This document shows, one piece after another, positions 58,301 through 58,977 of a DNA stretch of 64,000 nucleotides. Numbering within the stretch: the first letter of the stretch is position 1; every line of letters begins with the position of its first letter. A program made the position numbers and the translations under genes. The stretch spans positions 313,785 to 377,784 of the forward strand of contig NW_017804187.1 in assembly GCF_001625305.1 (NCBI RefSeq), read 5' to 3'. Under the pieces are notes generated by a model. It saw only the letters and a program-made list of their open reading frames with translations, searched no databases and was not told the DNA's origin. The stretch comes from Branchiostoma belcheri. Taxonomy: Eukaryota > Chordata > Leptocardii > Amphioxiformes > Branchiostomatidae.

Positions 58301-58977
58301 AGACTTAGTTCCTCCTGTGCGTAGCACATTGGGCAGCAAGTTTCCTCCACTCTGTTTGGTCTTTGGCCAAAATCCATCCATTGGGACCCTGGAAATCATG
58401 TCATGTATGTGCTACACATAACATATAACACTTCTGTGTCTGAGTTTTGTGTTTGATCTCCTCCGTACGACAGGTGGAGGCAGGCCATCAGTGGTACCTG
58501 CAGGTGATCTACATCATCGGTCCGCAGGGCATGATGCCTCGCTTCCGGCGCTCCATCTCCACGGCGATACACAAGCGCGACCTTGCCGACAACCACGTGG
58601 AAAACTCCGGAAACACCGACGTCAAGAACGGCACCAACATGAGGTTCCTCCGGCTGGATTCCGCCAGAGAAGGGCCGTCTGTCACCATGGCGACAGTCGC
58701 TACGGTTACGGTCCTCCTCATCATCATCATCGCTGCTGTGATTTTGTTCATCGTCTGCAGAAGGCGGCGAAGGTCACGTGAAGGTCACGGGGTCAAGCAG
58801 GAGAAAACGTTCGACAACCTGAGAATGGACATCATGAAAAGGTCGGGGGGCAAAGGTGACTCCTGCAGCGGGGTCAAGCCGGACCCGGCCACGCCGGCCA
58901 GCAGTGTCAAGGTCAAAAGGGTCAACTTAGAGGTCAAGGTCAACAACAAAAGTGTCGCCAAGGGCACGGAAGTATAG
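14984..58977 (+). CDS. FRAS1: FRAS1 orthologue, extracellular matrix protein, 72 exons, 5' end missing
   Basis: FRAS1 is a giant type I membrane protein. In vertebrates it is shed into sublamina densa basement membrane, where it works with FREM proteins in epithelial-mesenchymal adhesion. Exons 1-24: 14984-15091, 15511-15603, 16069-16228, 16574-16707, 17056-17244, 17562-17619, 17976-18109, 18672-18761, 19171-19318, 19673-19852, 20223-20333, 20713-20856, 21232-21369, 21814-21954, 22208-22381, 23096-23239, 24135-24278, 24775-24927, 25316-25459, 25907-26059, 26589-26729, 27146-27286, 27790-27930, 28403-28636; exons 25-72 are listed in the block entries. All junctions are AG/GT with matched phase, summing to 3938 codons plus TAG. 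Recalled human length is about 4000 residues, so only a short N-terminus with the signal peptide is absent. Residue blocks in this partial numbering: VWC 1-371, furin-like 372-1054, CSPG 1055-2517, Calx-beta 2518-3130, conserved C-terminal region to about 3844, TM about 3845-3866, tail to 3938. The FREM paralogues lack the VWC plus furin-like N-terminus, which excludes them. Confidence 0.95.
15351..15448. repeat. Perfect-arm hairpin in FRAS1 intron 1-2
   Basis: GGTTACCAAACCTATTATAG and the following CTCCCGAGTCC pair with the reverse complement ending at 15448, leaving a loop of about 36 bases. Arm identity is essentially complete over 31 bp. Confidence 0.85.
16780..17040. repeat. Dispersed repeat, family C, copy 1
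   Basis: It starts GTTCATCTGTGTTCAACTTGG and contains CACTGTCGCCTTCATCAGGAT and ATATGGCCT. The same order is found at 49610-49935 and, more diverged, at 30090-30345, all in FRAS1 introns. Confidence 0.75.
17630..17815 (+). mobile_element. LINE reverse-transcriptase C-terminal fragment in intron 6
   Basis: The frame contains YFPRTIMDWNSLPPSTVGAS and SLESFKQL, the same LINE C-terminal motif as at 7935. It starts about 10 nt after the exon 6 donor and happens to be open in the same frame as exon 6, ending in TGA at 17811-17813. After it, 17815-17900 is an inverted relative of the 20930-21120 repeat. Confidence 0.75.
18535..18593 (+). pseudogene. Truncated duplicate of FRAS1 exon 8
   Basis: A CCCCAG acceptor followed by TCTGAAGAGGTTATCCACAA and onward to CCTCACCTGGAGC duplicates the first 58 or so bases of exon 8 (18672), with a few substitutions. 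It then runs into TTG-rich sequence similar to the intron before it. The 137-bp spacing is not a multiple of three. Confidence 0.85.
19372..19620. repeat. Dispersed repeat, family D
   Basis: It contains the order GACCTGGCCAATGACCTG, GTGTTGGGTTACATCATGTTGC, GTTTGAGTAAGAGTTAACGG and GCATTTTCTTTGTAAATGTTAC. Further copies lie at 22440-22680, 28020-28140, 42700-43020, 52795-53060 and 53580-53820. Non-coding. Confidence 0.75.
19673..23239 (+). CDS. FRAS1: FRAS1 exons 10-16: furin-like repeats 1-7
   Basis: Exons 10-11 encode repeats 1 and 2 (CGASCASCDAQ, then CHQSCSSC joined across the intron to GLQLKHGQC). From exon 12 onward each exon encodes one repeat of the form A/E-C-x-x-x-C-x-x-C, then SCxxC, G-x-C-V-x-x-C and a GFY-like end. 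Exons 12-16 begin ACHSSC, DCDAGC, ACHPSC, ACHISC and ECFRGC. All of these exons are phase 1-1. Furin-like cysteine-rich repeats form rigid rods. Exon 15 (22208-22381) carries an insertion rich in R and Q within its repeat. Exon 11's acceptor lies directly on a LINE-derived tail. Exon 16 has a partial upstream copy at 22962-23032, which does not stay open if used. Confidence 0.93.
19855..20219 (+). mobile_element. LINE 3' fragment ending at the exon 11 acceptor
   Basis: TYRGPIIWNN near the left end is a reverse-transcriptase C-terminal motif. A trailer of about 300 bp follows, ending AATAAACTGAACTGAACTGA, a short-repeat tail. The next bases ACTGCAG form the exon 11 acceptor. Confidence 0.7.
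20463..20550. repeat. Dispersed repeat end (GCCCTGAAGAAGGTAACAGA)
   Basis: This segment is an inverted relative of 6930-7025 and resembles 61340-61400 (CCCTGAGGAAGGTGACAGAC). Confidence 0.6.
20930..21120. repeat. Three tandem copies of a 56-bp unit
   Basis: The unit CTGTATCTGTATAG-C-GGTATAACCGCCC followed by GGCGTAACACACCAGCTT is repeated three times, then CACAGGCACGCGGTGCGGCG and AGCTAGCTAT. The reverse complement of one unit plus this tail is at 17815-17900. Confidence 0.85.
21588..21625 (+). pseudogene. Duplicate of the 3' edge of FRAS1 exon 13
   Basis: GGAATTCTGCCAGAACCAGC and the following AGAGTTGCAGAAGTAC copy the exon 13 end and donor context (21340-21374) with several substitutions. 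Confidence 0.7.
22440..22882. repeat. Adjacent copies of families D and A
   Basis: 22440-22680 is family D. 22697-22882 is family A in the orientation GCTGAAACGTCTGACCGTTT then CATATCCAGTTGCTTGAGTA. Confidence 0.75.
22962..23032 (+). pseudogene. Truncated duplicate of FRAS1 exon 16
   Basis: After a TTTTGCAG acceptor, 71 bp match exon 16 from its first base to CAGCTG with few changes. The copy then passes into intron-like sequence GTGGGTGTGTTGGAGAGTGT, which also precedes the real exon. Spacing is 134 bp, out of frame. Confidence 0.9.
23350..23935. repeat. Dispersed element with two nested hairpins
   Basis: 23368 begins GGCAAGGAGGTTATGTTTTCG (relative of the 4268-5155 element). 23531-23635 is an inverted repeat (AATACAACACGGGGTATTCC against its complement). 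23813-23882 is a tighter hairpin (CGTTCGATAACGGGTTCCGG against its complement). GC-rich and non-coding. Confidence 0.75.
24023..24065 (+). pseudogene. Fragment duplicate of FRAS1 exon 17 acceptor
   Basis: TCCATCTCCCCAGACTGCCACCC matches the acceptor and first bases of exon 17 (24122-24146). The surrounding intron also appears duplicated. Confidence 0.6.
24135..27930 (+). CDS. FRAS1: FRAS1 exons 17-23: furin-like repeats 8-14
   Basis: Seven more one-repeat exons, all phase 1-1, lengths 141-153 nt, bring the total to 14, the count I recall for vertebrate FRAS1. They begin ACHPSC (24135), ACHPTC (24775), ACHPSC (25316), ACPPGC (25907), ECDWSC (26589), RCPDRC (27146) and DCPPSC (27790). The ECDWSC start and the following DCVQCM of exon 21 closely resemble the vertebrate repeat at the same place. 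Exon 21 is preceded by three extra copies of its first 20-odd bases plus acceptor in a 40-bp tandem array. Only the last acceptor gives an open frame. Exon 19 has a downstream half-copy at 25518-25612. Confidence 0.93.
24432..24765. repeat. Family A foldback copies
   Basis: 24432-24640 carries the full family A core (AGCTGAAACGTCTGACCGTT). 24680-24762 repeats its right part (CCAAAATCATATCCAGTTGC, CCTGGATGTCTAACCTTTA) immediately before exon 18. Confidence 0.75.
25518..25612 (+). pseudogene. Duplicate of the 3' half of FRAS1 exon 19 with donor
   Basis: The copy encodes GYVLAHTGMCTDRCF-type sequence to VCT and a GTGAG donor, with mostly silent differences from exon 19. There is no acceptor at its left edge, so it cannot be a self-standing exon. 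Confidence 0.85.
26469..26588 (+). repeat. Three exact-spacing 40-bp copies of the exon 21 start and acceptor
   Basis: Units start at 26469, 26509 and 26549, with the real exon start at 26589. Each holds AGTGTGACTGGAGCTGTAAC followed by TCGTGTGTTGTACCTTACAG (TCATG in the first). An upstream acceptor would lead to TGA in the second unit. Confidence 0.95.
28403..29969 (+). CDS. FRAS1: FRAS1 exons 24-26: CSPG repeats 1-2
   Basis: Exons 28403-28636, 29014-29265 and 29779-29969, residues about 1055-1280. CSPG repeats are about 120-residue beta-rich modules also found in NG2/CSPG4. Visible signatures are SDPDTNPDKLTFHV and NGRLLVAR in repeat 1, and TDGDNPEDVVITRL, HGRLASR and RYVHDGSETQSDV in repeat 2. 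Repeat 1 spans exon 24 and half of exon 25; repeat 2 spans the rest of exon 25 and exon 26. Codon usage is strongly GC-rich here. The intron before exon 25 repeats a GGTGAAGTCTGCCATCTCTG segment several times. Confidence 0.93.
28919..29013. repeat. Short repeats before FRAS1 exon 25
   Basis: GTGAAGTCTGCCATCTCTGA occurs near 28918 and again near 28986 with a partial copy between, separated by a (GT)n run. Confidence 0.7.
30090..30345. repeat. Dispersed repeat, family C, diverged copy
   Basis: It contains TTCATCTGTTTTCAACTTGG and CACGTGACTTCGTGAG, aligned with the copies at 16780 and 49610 in the same orientation. Confidence 0.6.
30440..31886 (+). CDS. FRAS1: FRAS1 exons 27-29: CSPG repeat 3
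   Basis: Exons 30440-30599, 31123-31301 and 31764-31886, residues about 1281-1434. Diagnostic strings are ATDVDTPDNQLIYRL, TDIDEGHLFYRHSGSE and FNIQILPSNDEPPRV. Exon 29 starts VTDSADPP and ends with the linker into repeat 4. A short copy of exon 27's 3' edge with a donor occurs at about 30652-30672. The intron between exons 27 and 28 contains a dispersed foldback repeat (30895-31085). Confidence 0.92.
30895..31085. repeat. Family A foldback
   Basis: Left arm AAGATAAGCCAAAAAACAG to CAGACGTTTCAGGTAGCATC, then the reverse-complement arm ending CATATCCAGTTGCTGAGTAAC. It lies just before exon 28. Confidence 0.8.
31340..31625. repeat. Foldback element GCCACACCAAT
   Basis: GCCACACCAATCTAATTAAT with GGATCTCGGATT at the left is matched by AATCCGAGAGCC and AAATTTGTGTGGCC at the right. 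The interior is AT-rich. The open frame at 31378-31587 is part of this repeat and not a gene. Confidence 0.7.
32354..33175 (+). CDS. FRAS1: FRAS1 exons 30-32: CSPG repeat 4
   Basis: Exons 32354-32603, 32882-32929 (only 48 nt) and 33063-33175, residues about 1435-1571. Signatures are YIDLDSDARDLRYEV, GKVIYRPAPSSYGPG and VSDGVNTLPAQPF. The 48-nt exon 31 encodes RDKSFQFAF, which joins the two halves of the repeat. Its inclusion is supported because phases 1-1 match on both sides and the vertebrate protein has an equivalent KFHFTVSDG segment. The 3' end of exon 30 is partly repeated at 32655-32725. Confidence 0.9.
32655..32725 (+). pseudogene. Duplicate of the 3' edge of FRAS1 exon 30
   Basis: AAGGTCATCTACCGACCTGC through CATGTTCCAAGG copies 32548-32603 with substitutions. 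The donor has become GGGTATGTC. Confidence 0.8.
33302..33590. mobile_element. Full family A foldback element
   Basis: The left arm (GGTTAGACATCCAGGTAATA to CATCCGCTACCTTTCGTCAG) and the right arm (GACGAAAGGCAGTGGATGCT to AGTAATTGC) are inverted repeats around a centre that itself folds (ATAATTGATCAATCAATAG). It is the most complete copy in the window. Confidence 0.8.
33638..34439 (+). CDS. FRAS1: FRAS1 exons 33-34: CSPG repeat 5
   Basis: Exons 33638-33785 and 34294-34439, residues about 1572-1669. Signatures are VTDPDTPLSDLRFTL, MMGKVI, FYLHDGFKGGSDQFQV and SVSDGS. A second, incomplete copy of exon 34 with its own CCTCCAG acceptor lies at 34127-34184. Using that acceptor soon runs into a stop, so the downstream copy is the coding one. 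Confidence 0.92.
33796..33975. repeat. Dispersed repeat, family B
   Basis: AGCTTTTGACCAGTCACTCT, GGTCTTCCTCAGTAGACTGA and AACACTGGGTCAAAGGTATC occur in order. Further copies lie at 40356-40538, 43306-43365, 55505-55680 and 60625-60775. Confidence 0.75.
34127..34184 (+). pseudogene. Truncated duplicate of FRAS1 exon 34
   Basis: After CCCCTCCAG, 58 bp match exon 34 from GCTACATCTTCAGCCTGCAG to CACGACGG, then diverge. If used it would run into a stop within about 20 codons. Confidence 0.9.
34648..35450 (+). CDS. FRAS1: FRAS1 exons 35-36: CSPG repeat 6
   Basis: Exons 34648-34895 and 35288-35450, residues about 1670-1806. This repeat is less canonical: it has SYRLESELQQGRLERRQ and FFSVEDGEGHSLPNQL and lacks the usual DPD motif. 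The exon 35 donor GTGGGTCAAAGG is followed by three tandem copies of a GGGTCAAAGG-like unit. The exon 36 donor reads GTCAAG, weaker than most in this gene, but exon 37 follows in phase 0 with VFEGG, as expected at the start of repeat 7. Confidence 0.88.
36013..37299 (+). CDS. FRAS1: FRAS1 exons 37-38: CSPG repeat 7
   Basis: Exons 36013-36145 and 37109-37299, residues about 1807-1914. Signatures are VATDADTPKSELIVRV, FGYLENT, GAIHYVQNLHQNLEP and FHVTDGTNQSPTY. The intron is unusual. It carries repeated copies of the exon 37 3' edge with donor (36226-36560), then two partial copies of exon 38 with acceptors (36787-36894 and 36950-37053). The second partial copy can be read in frame into the real exon 38. 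Confidence 0.92.
36226..36560 (+). repeat. Tandem array of the exon 37 end and donor, about 100-bp unit
   Basis: The exon 37 edge AACACCAAGCAAC followed by GTAGGTTCTAG recurs with donors at 36244 and 36347, then with a broken donor (CAACATAG) at 36447 and a degenerate copy near 36530. Spacing is 98, 103 and 100 bp. Confidence 0.9.
36787..37053 (+). pseudogene. Two truncated duplicates of FRAS1 exon 38
   Basis: Copies at 36787-36894 and 36950-37053 each start after an AG acceptor with CTGAAGGCTC and run to CACCAGAA-CCTG/TCTG before diverging into TTCTGTA-rich intron. The first ends in a stop. The second stays open through its intron into the real exon 38 at 37109, 159 bp on. Confidence 0.92.
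37310..37510. repeat. 18-bp minisatellite CCATGGTAACCACATCAC
   Basis: About eleven copies, some with CACGG or TCTCC variants, start 11 bases after the exon 38 donor. Most units contain ATGGTAAC, which resembles a splice donor. Confidence 0.92.
37642..38476 (+). CDS. FRAS1: FRAS1 exons 39-41: CSPG repeat 8
   Basis: Exons 37642-37795, 38019-38101 and 38296-38476, residues about 1915-2053. Signatures are AHDMDTPDQELTFRV, ELICYIHDGSETQSDEF and NDEAPRVTINRGLQL, the last closely matching the vertebrate protein. The end of exon 39 is echoed at about 37877-37920 without a functional donor. Confidence 0.92.
37877..37920 (+). pseudogene. Duplicate of the 3' edge of FRAS1 exon 39
   Basis: GAGCTGACCTTCAGGGTCAG and GAGGCTGCCCCAACATG copy the exon end. 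The donor has become GGGGAG. Confidence 0.8.
38730..39360 (+). CDS. FRAS1: FRAS1 exons 42-43: CSPG repeat 9
   Basis: Exons 38730-38918 and 39241-39360, residues about 2054-2156. Signatures are GTDVDSDQHKLTFEL, FSQDDIDNGDVRYQHSPG (spanning the splice) and FKFDLIDTEGNKMIDQTF, which has a near-identical vertebrate counterpart. The intron between the two exons has degenerate tandem copies of an ACCATGGCAACAAGGGT-type unit (about 38925-39090). Confidence 0.93.
39361..40071. other. FRAS1 intron 43; local repeats only
   Basis: 39500-39830 contains three diverged copies of a TTTCTACTCTGTTTCTAGACC-like unit. The open frame at 39534-39881 falls in these repeats and has no homology that I recognise. 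Confidence 0.6.
40072..42269 (+). CDS. FRAS1: FRAS1 exons 44-47: CSPG repeats 10-11
   Basis: Exons 40072-40202, 40574-40747, 41372-41512 and 42021-42269, residues about 2157-2388. Repeat 10 shows NKGLVLNEGDSKKITTNLL, GHLEHTAVPG and FTVSDGKNQ. Repeat 11 shows VQEGVRKTITEFELKAEDA, HGKVEMTSN and RISYAHDGTNTQEDSFEF. This is one of the best conserved parts of the protein. The exon 45 acceptor (ATTCAAG) has almost no pyrimidine tract and follows a foldback repeat, but the frame and homology leave no alternative. Confidence 0.93.
40356..40538. mobile_element. Family B foldback just before exon 45
   Basis: TTAGATCCAACACAAAAAAT to CAGTAGACTGACCC is matched by GGGTCAGTCTACTC to TTTTTGTGTTGGATCTAAAG. 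Both arms are about 80 bp. Confidence 0.85.
41090..41335. mobile_element. MITE relative of 46369-46615
   Basis: GCAGAACATACTGCGCCTGC at the left and GCGCAGGCGCAATATGTTCT at the right are near-perfect inverted repeats. The interior is different or rearranged relative to the 46369 copy. The overlapping open frames are incidental. Confidence 0.7.
42378..42570 (+). repeat. Two tandem copies of the exon 48 acceptor region, about 98-bp unit
   Basis: Each has CCCATCAGACC then a degenerate exon 48 start, GGGGTTTTGGTAGTCTGGTAGG and ACAGTGTTCTTG. The second keeps ACCTTCCAGATCGAGATCCTG before breaking. Confidence 0.85.
42585..43797 (+). CDS. FRAS1: FRAS1 exons 48-50: CSPG repeat 12 and start of Calx-beta 1
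   Basis: Exons 42585-42677, 43035-43185 and 43571-43797, residues about 2389-2545. Signatures are ILPVDDGTPRIVTNLGLQ, TTDPDTKDSQLVYTV, KDSKPNVV-like ADSKPNVVRGNVF, then SFEHAAYNVSETGGTV, the start of the first Calx-beta domain. Upstream of exon 48 a unit of about 98 bp with an acceptor and a degenerate exon start is repeated. Upstream of exon 50 there are three copies of its first bases (43435-43570). Confidence 0.93.
42811..42925. repeat. Family A foldback, short copy
   Basis: GGTTAGACATCCAGGTAATA and the complementary ACCATTTCCAAAATCATATC ending TTGCTTGG, with the interior deleted. Confidence 0.7.
43435..43570 (+). repeat. Copies of the exon 50 start
   Basis: TGTGGGGATCGTGCGTTAAG occurs at about 43435 and 43468 and, with an intact TTTTACAG acceptor and GAGGAGGTAA start, at 43511. 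Each copy has TAAG in place of the exon's TTACG, which creates an in-frame stop. Confidence 0.88.
44147..44855 (+). CDS. FRAS1: FRAS1 exons 51-52: Calx-beta domain 1
   Basis: Exons 44147-44248 and 44690-44855, completing a domain begun in exon 50; residues about 2518-2634. The run TGNLNQYAIVLCRTEPGTA and VQFDEREDTKFCTIVINDD is close to the vertebrate sequence. It ends VNINDTED, the usual Calx-beta terminal strand. Calx-beta folds are immunoglobulin-like and in Na/Ca exchangers bind calcium; binding here is not shown. Confidence 0.94.
45308..46925 (+). CDS. FRAS1: FRAS1 exons 53-55: Calx-beta domain 2
   Basis: Exons 45308-45388, 45900-46069 and 46802-46925, residues about 2635-2759. Signatures are YHVNESAGYLFANIKRTGD, ESGSDFRTRGM, FPPGVTTSTCDV and DDSEFEEEEEFEIALAD, the last nearly identical to vertebrate FRAS1. 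Exon 55's first bases and acceptor are repeated several times upstream (46168, 46346 and 46655, plus a degenerate copy at about 46697), one of them interrupted by a MITE. Confidence 0.94.
46045..46800 (+). repeat. Serial tandem duplications spanning intron 54
   Basis: The start of exon 55 (CTGRTAGATGACAGTGAGTT) with a CCCTCCCCACAG acceptor recurs at 46168, 46346 and 46655, and degenerately at 46697. At 46168 it is followed directly by CCTGCGATGTCAGGGTCAGG, a copy of the end of exon 54 and its donor context. Confidence 0.88.
46369..46615. mobile_element. MITE with about 30-bp inverted ends
   Basis: It starts CTAGCACGTTGGCAGAACGT and ends ACGTTCTGCTGATGTGCTAG. It splits one of the exon 55 start copies after GAGTTTG, and TTTG recurs on the right flank, compatible with a short target duplication. 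Confidence 0.8.
47446..48342 (+). CDS. FRAS1: FRAS1 exons 56-57: Calx-beta domain 3
   Basis: Exons 47446-47657 and 48195-48342, residues about 2760-2879. Signatures are FAFPEDAGTVDIEVIRQGTD, RPGEDYVPSSSQITFGPG, SCSLTILDD and GNETFVVFLSSAVGAEL. The ending AVVTINDT is typical of the last strand. A 28-bp copy of exon 57's acceptor and first bases lies at about 48058-48085. Confidence 0.94.
48058..48085 (+). pseudogene. Duplicate of the FRAS1 exon 57 acceptor and start
   Basis: CATTAGTCGTGCAGCCTGAT plus GATCCT copies 48190-48216. TGTGTTCCTCTATTAG intron context is repeated around it. Confidence 0.75.
48370..48520. repeat. ATCAATACACAC tandem repeats
   Basis: GTTAGATCAATACACAC-type units occur about seven times just after exon 57. 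Non-coding. Confidence 0.85.
48806..49589 (+). CDS. FRAS1: FRAS1 exons 58-59: Calx-beta domain 4
   Basis: Exons 48806-49011 and 49433-49589, residues about 2880-3000. Signatures are VPSMQFSVSEFTVEESEGI, HVPITRTGDTSYESSVRC, EKNCSVFIVEDEIFEP and GNHWCGAKVGK, followed by VTITNNED. The intron downstream starts with a dispersed repeat (49610-49935) that is also present at 16780-17040. Confidence 0.94.
49610..49935. repeat. Dispersed repeat, family C, copy 2
   Basis: Same order as 16780-17040: GTTCATCTGTGTTCAACTTGG, CACTGTCACCTTCATCAGGAT, ATATGGCCTACTTAATGCCT. Confidence 0.75.
50050..50500 (+). repeat. Three truncated copies of FRAS1 exon 60 with acceptors
   Basis: Starts at 50074, 50256 and 50458 each read CTCCNACGGTGCNNTTTGAA and extend about 35, 62 and 35 bp into the exon. 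Shared intron pieces (GTAGGACAGAGCTAGA, TTAGACCAGTTGTGAAGGTT) repeat between them. About 50320-50420 is another dispersed repeat, also at 51870-51930. Confidence 0.9.
50672..51634 (+). CDS. FRAS1: FRAS1 exons 60-61: Calx-beta domain 5
   Basis: Exons 50672-50872 and 51447-51634, residues about 3001-3130. Signatures are APTVQFEASEYKVREPTKPD, RCSTRDGSATSGDDYSPKSR, WHESFSIILGPDEP and TVTIMDREASGSLVLP. Three truncated copies of exon 60's start with acceptors lie at 50074, 50256 and 50458, and three of exon 61's start at 51210, 51266 and 51393. All of these copies break the frame within a few codons or lack the rest of the exon. Confidence 0.94.
51000..51446 (+). repeat. Three truncated copies of FRAS1 exon 61 with acceptors
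   Basis: Starts at 51210, 51266 and 51393 follow CCCCCAG and read GTGTRAGGACGTTGGAGTTC before failing (TGTTGTATAATG or a TAA after CATCCTG). CTTGCCCCCCTCCC intron sequence repeats in each unit. Confidence 0.9.
52012..54207 (+). CDS. FRAS1: FRAS1 exons 62-65: conserved C-terminal ectodomain, first part
   Basis: Exons 52012-52101, 52402-52610, 53255-53474 and 53977-54207, residues 3131-3380. This region has no named domain but is the signature shared by FRAS1 and FREM2. Strings include PSPGYPLVCVTPCDPRYPKY, YFSRRFHVRCVAQPVDGYGH (spanning the exon 63/64 splice), RSNIVTIGTENICHTPV and VPHQDGMVPLVSTFPLHN. Exon 63 ends at 52610 in phase 2; reading on gives a stop about 50 nt later, and splicing restores RRFHVRC. 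Exon 65 has a 75-nt upstream copy at 53854-53928 whose acceptor would also be in frame. Confidence 0.94.
52795..53060. repeat. Dispersed repeat, family D
   Basis: AAGGTCAATGACCTGGACCAG, GGGTTACATTATG and GTTTGAGTAAGAATGAACGG in order. Another copy lies at 53580-53820. Confidence 0.7.
53854..53928 (+). pseudogene. Duplicate of FRAS1 exon 65 start with acceptor
   Basis: After TTTTCCCGCAG, 75 bp match exon 65 from GTGCCCCACCAGGACGGCAT to CTGTCCAAGT with a few silent changes. The frame then stays open through 48 intron bases into the real exon at 53977, exactly 123 bp downstream. Confidence 0.92.
54262..54420. repeat. Fragment of the 46369-type MITE
   Basis: GTCAGCAGAACGTACTGCAC and CTCATATAAGGTTGTATTTA resemble the left half of the MITE. 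The right end is missing. Confidence 0.65.
54522..58024 (+). CDS. FRAS1: FRAS1 exons 66-71: conserved C-terminal ectodomain, second part
   Basis: Exons 54522-54792, 55225-55332, 55752-56025, 56564-56730, 57132-57337 and 57878-58024, residues 3381-3771. Signatures are KSCIWNFDAYYHMTELIDIC, VPLYVSYIYVTAPTGWGALE, FKTHTKFRGQ, NLKDYSGEYVIELIPCTVKP, IAFQQTNRPVPVVYTLNTEF, EKVYLCTGTDGYIPFFDP and NEGPQYGCIQPSRHLKYRF, all strongly conserved in vertebrate FRAS1. Edge copies carrying donor sites follow exon 66 (about 54850-54892 and 54972-55021), exon 68 (56070-56202 and 56233-56303) and exon 70 (57347-57395). Confidence 0.95.
54850..55021 (+). pseudogene. Two duplicates of the 3' edge of FRAS1 exon 66 with donor
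   Basis: GAGATGGACTTCTGCAACAC and GAGTTGGACTTCTTCTACAG, each followed by ACCATGCTCTGGAGAACAGG and TAACC, copy the last 40 or so bases of exon 66 and its donor. Intron CCTTTCAACCATAACCCTTA repeats between them. Confidence 0.9.
55505..55680. repeat. Dispersed repeat, family B
   Basis: TTTCGACCAGTCACTCTGG, CAGTAGACTGACCCAGTGAG and GTCAAAGGTATCTGGTAGAT as at 33796. Confidence 0.75.
56070..56303 (+). pseudogene. Two duplicates of the 3' part of FRAS1 exon 68
   Basis: 56070-56202 copies about 130 bp (encoding YNLKDYSGEYVIELIPCTVKP) to the donor GAGAGGTGGGT, with one internal frame change near the end. 56233-56303 is a shorter and more diverged copy, also with the donor. (GTTT)n runs follow each copy. 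Confidence 0.9.
57347..57395 (+). pseudogene. Duplicate of the 3' edge of FRAS1 exon 70 with donor
   Basis: CTGTATCCAACCTTCCAGGC to CTGCTACTGGTAAGAA copies 57290-57342 with one change. It lies 4 bases after the real donor GTAAGTA. Confidence 0.92.
57500..57595. repeat. Dispersed repeat tail (GGATCCTAATAAAGTTAAGTC)
   Basis: TGTATGCTTAATGTGGATCC and AATAAAGTTAAGTCAAGTC match 27970-28010 (TGCTAAATGTGGATGCGAATAAAGTCAAGTC). Probably a retroelement 3' end. Confidence 0.6.
58474..58977 (+). CDS. FRAS1: FRAS1 exon 72: furin-type site, transmembrane helix, PDZ-ligand tail
   Basis: The last coding exon gives residues 3772-3938 and a TAG at 58975-58977. It opens VEAGHQWYLQVIYIIGP, a vertebrate-identical stretch. 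RFRR followed by S (58540-58551) is an R-X-X-R proprotein-convertase site at the position where vertebrate FRAS1 has one. A hydrophobic helix TVATVTVLLIIIIAAVILFI (about 58693-58752) is followed by C and a run of arginines, a stop-transfer signal. The cytoplasmic tail of about 72 residues contains KVKRVNLEVKV and ends GTEV, a class I PDZ-binding motif; vertebrate FRAS1 ends the same way and binds GRIP1 through it. The tail between the helix and KVKR is not conserved. Confidence 0.95.
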   Translation: MEAGHQWYLQVIYIIGPQGMMPRFRRSISTAIHKRDLADNHVENSGNTDVKNGTNMRFLRLDSAREGPSVTMATVATVTVLLIIIIAAVILFIVCRRRRRSREGHGVKQEKTFDNLRMDIMKRSGGKGDSCSGVKPDPATPASSVKVKRVNLEVKVNNKSVAKGTEV

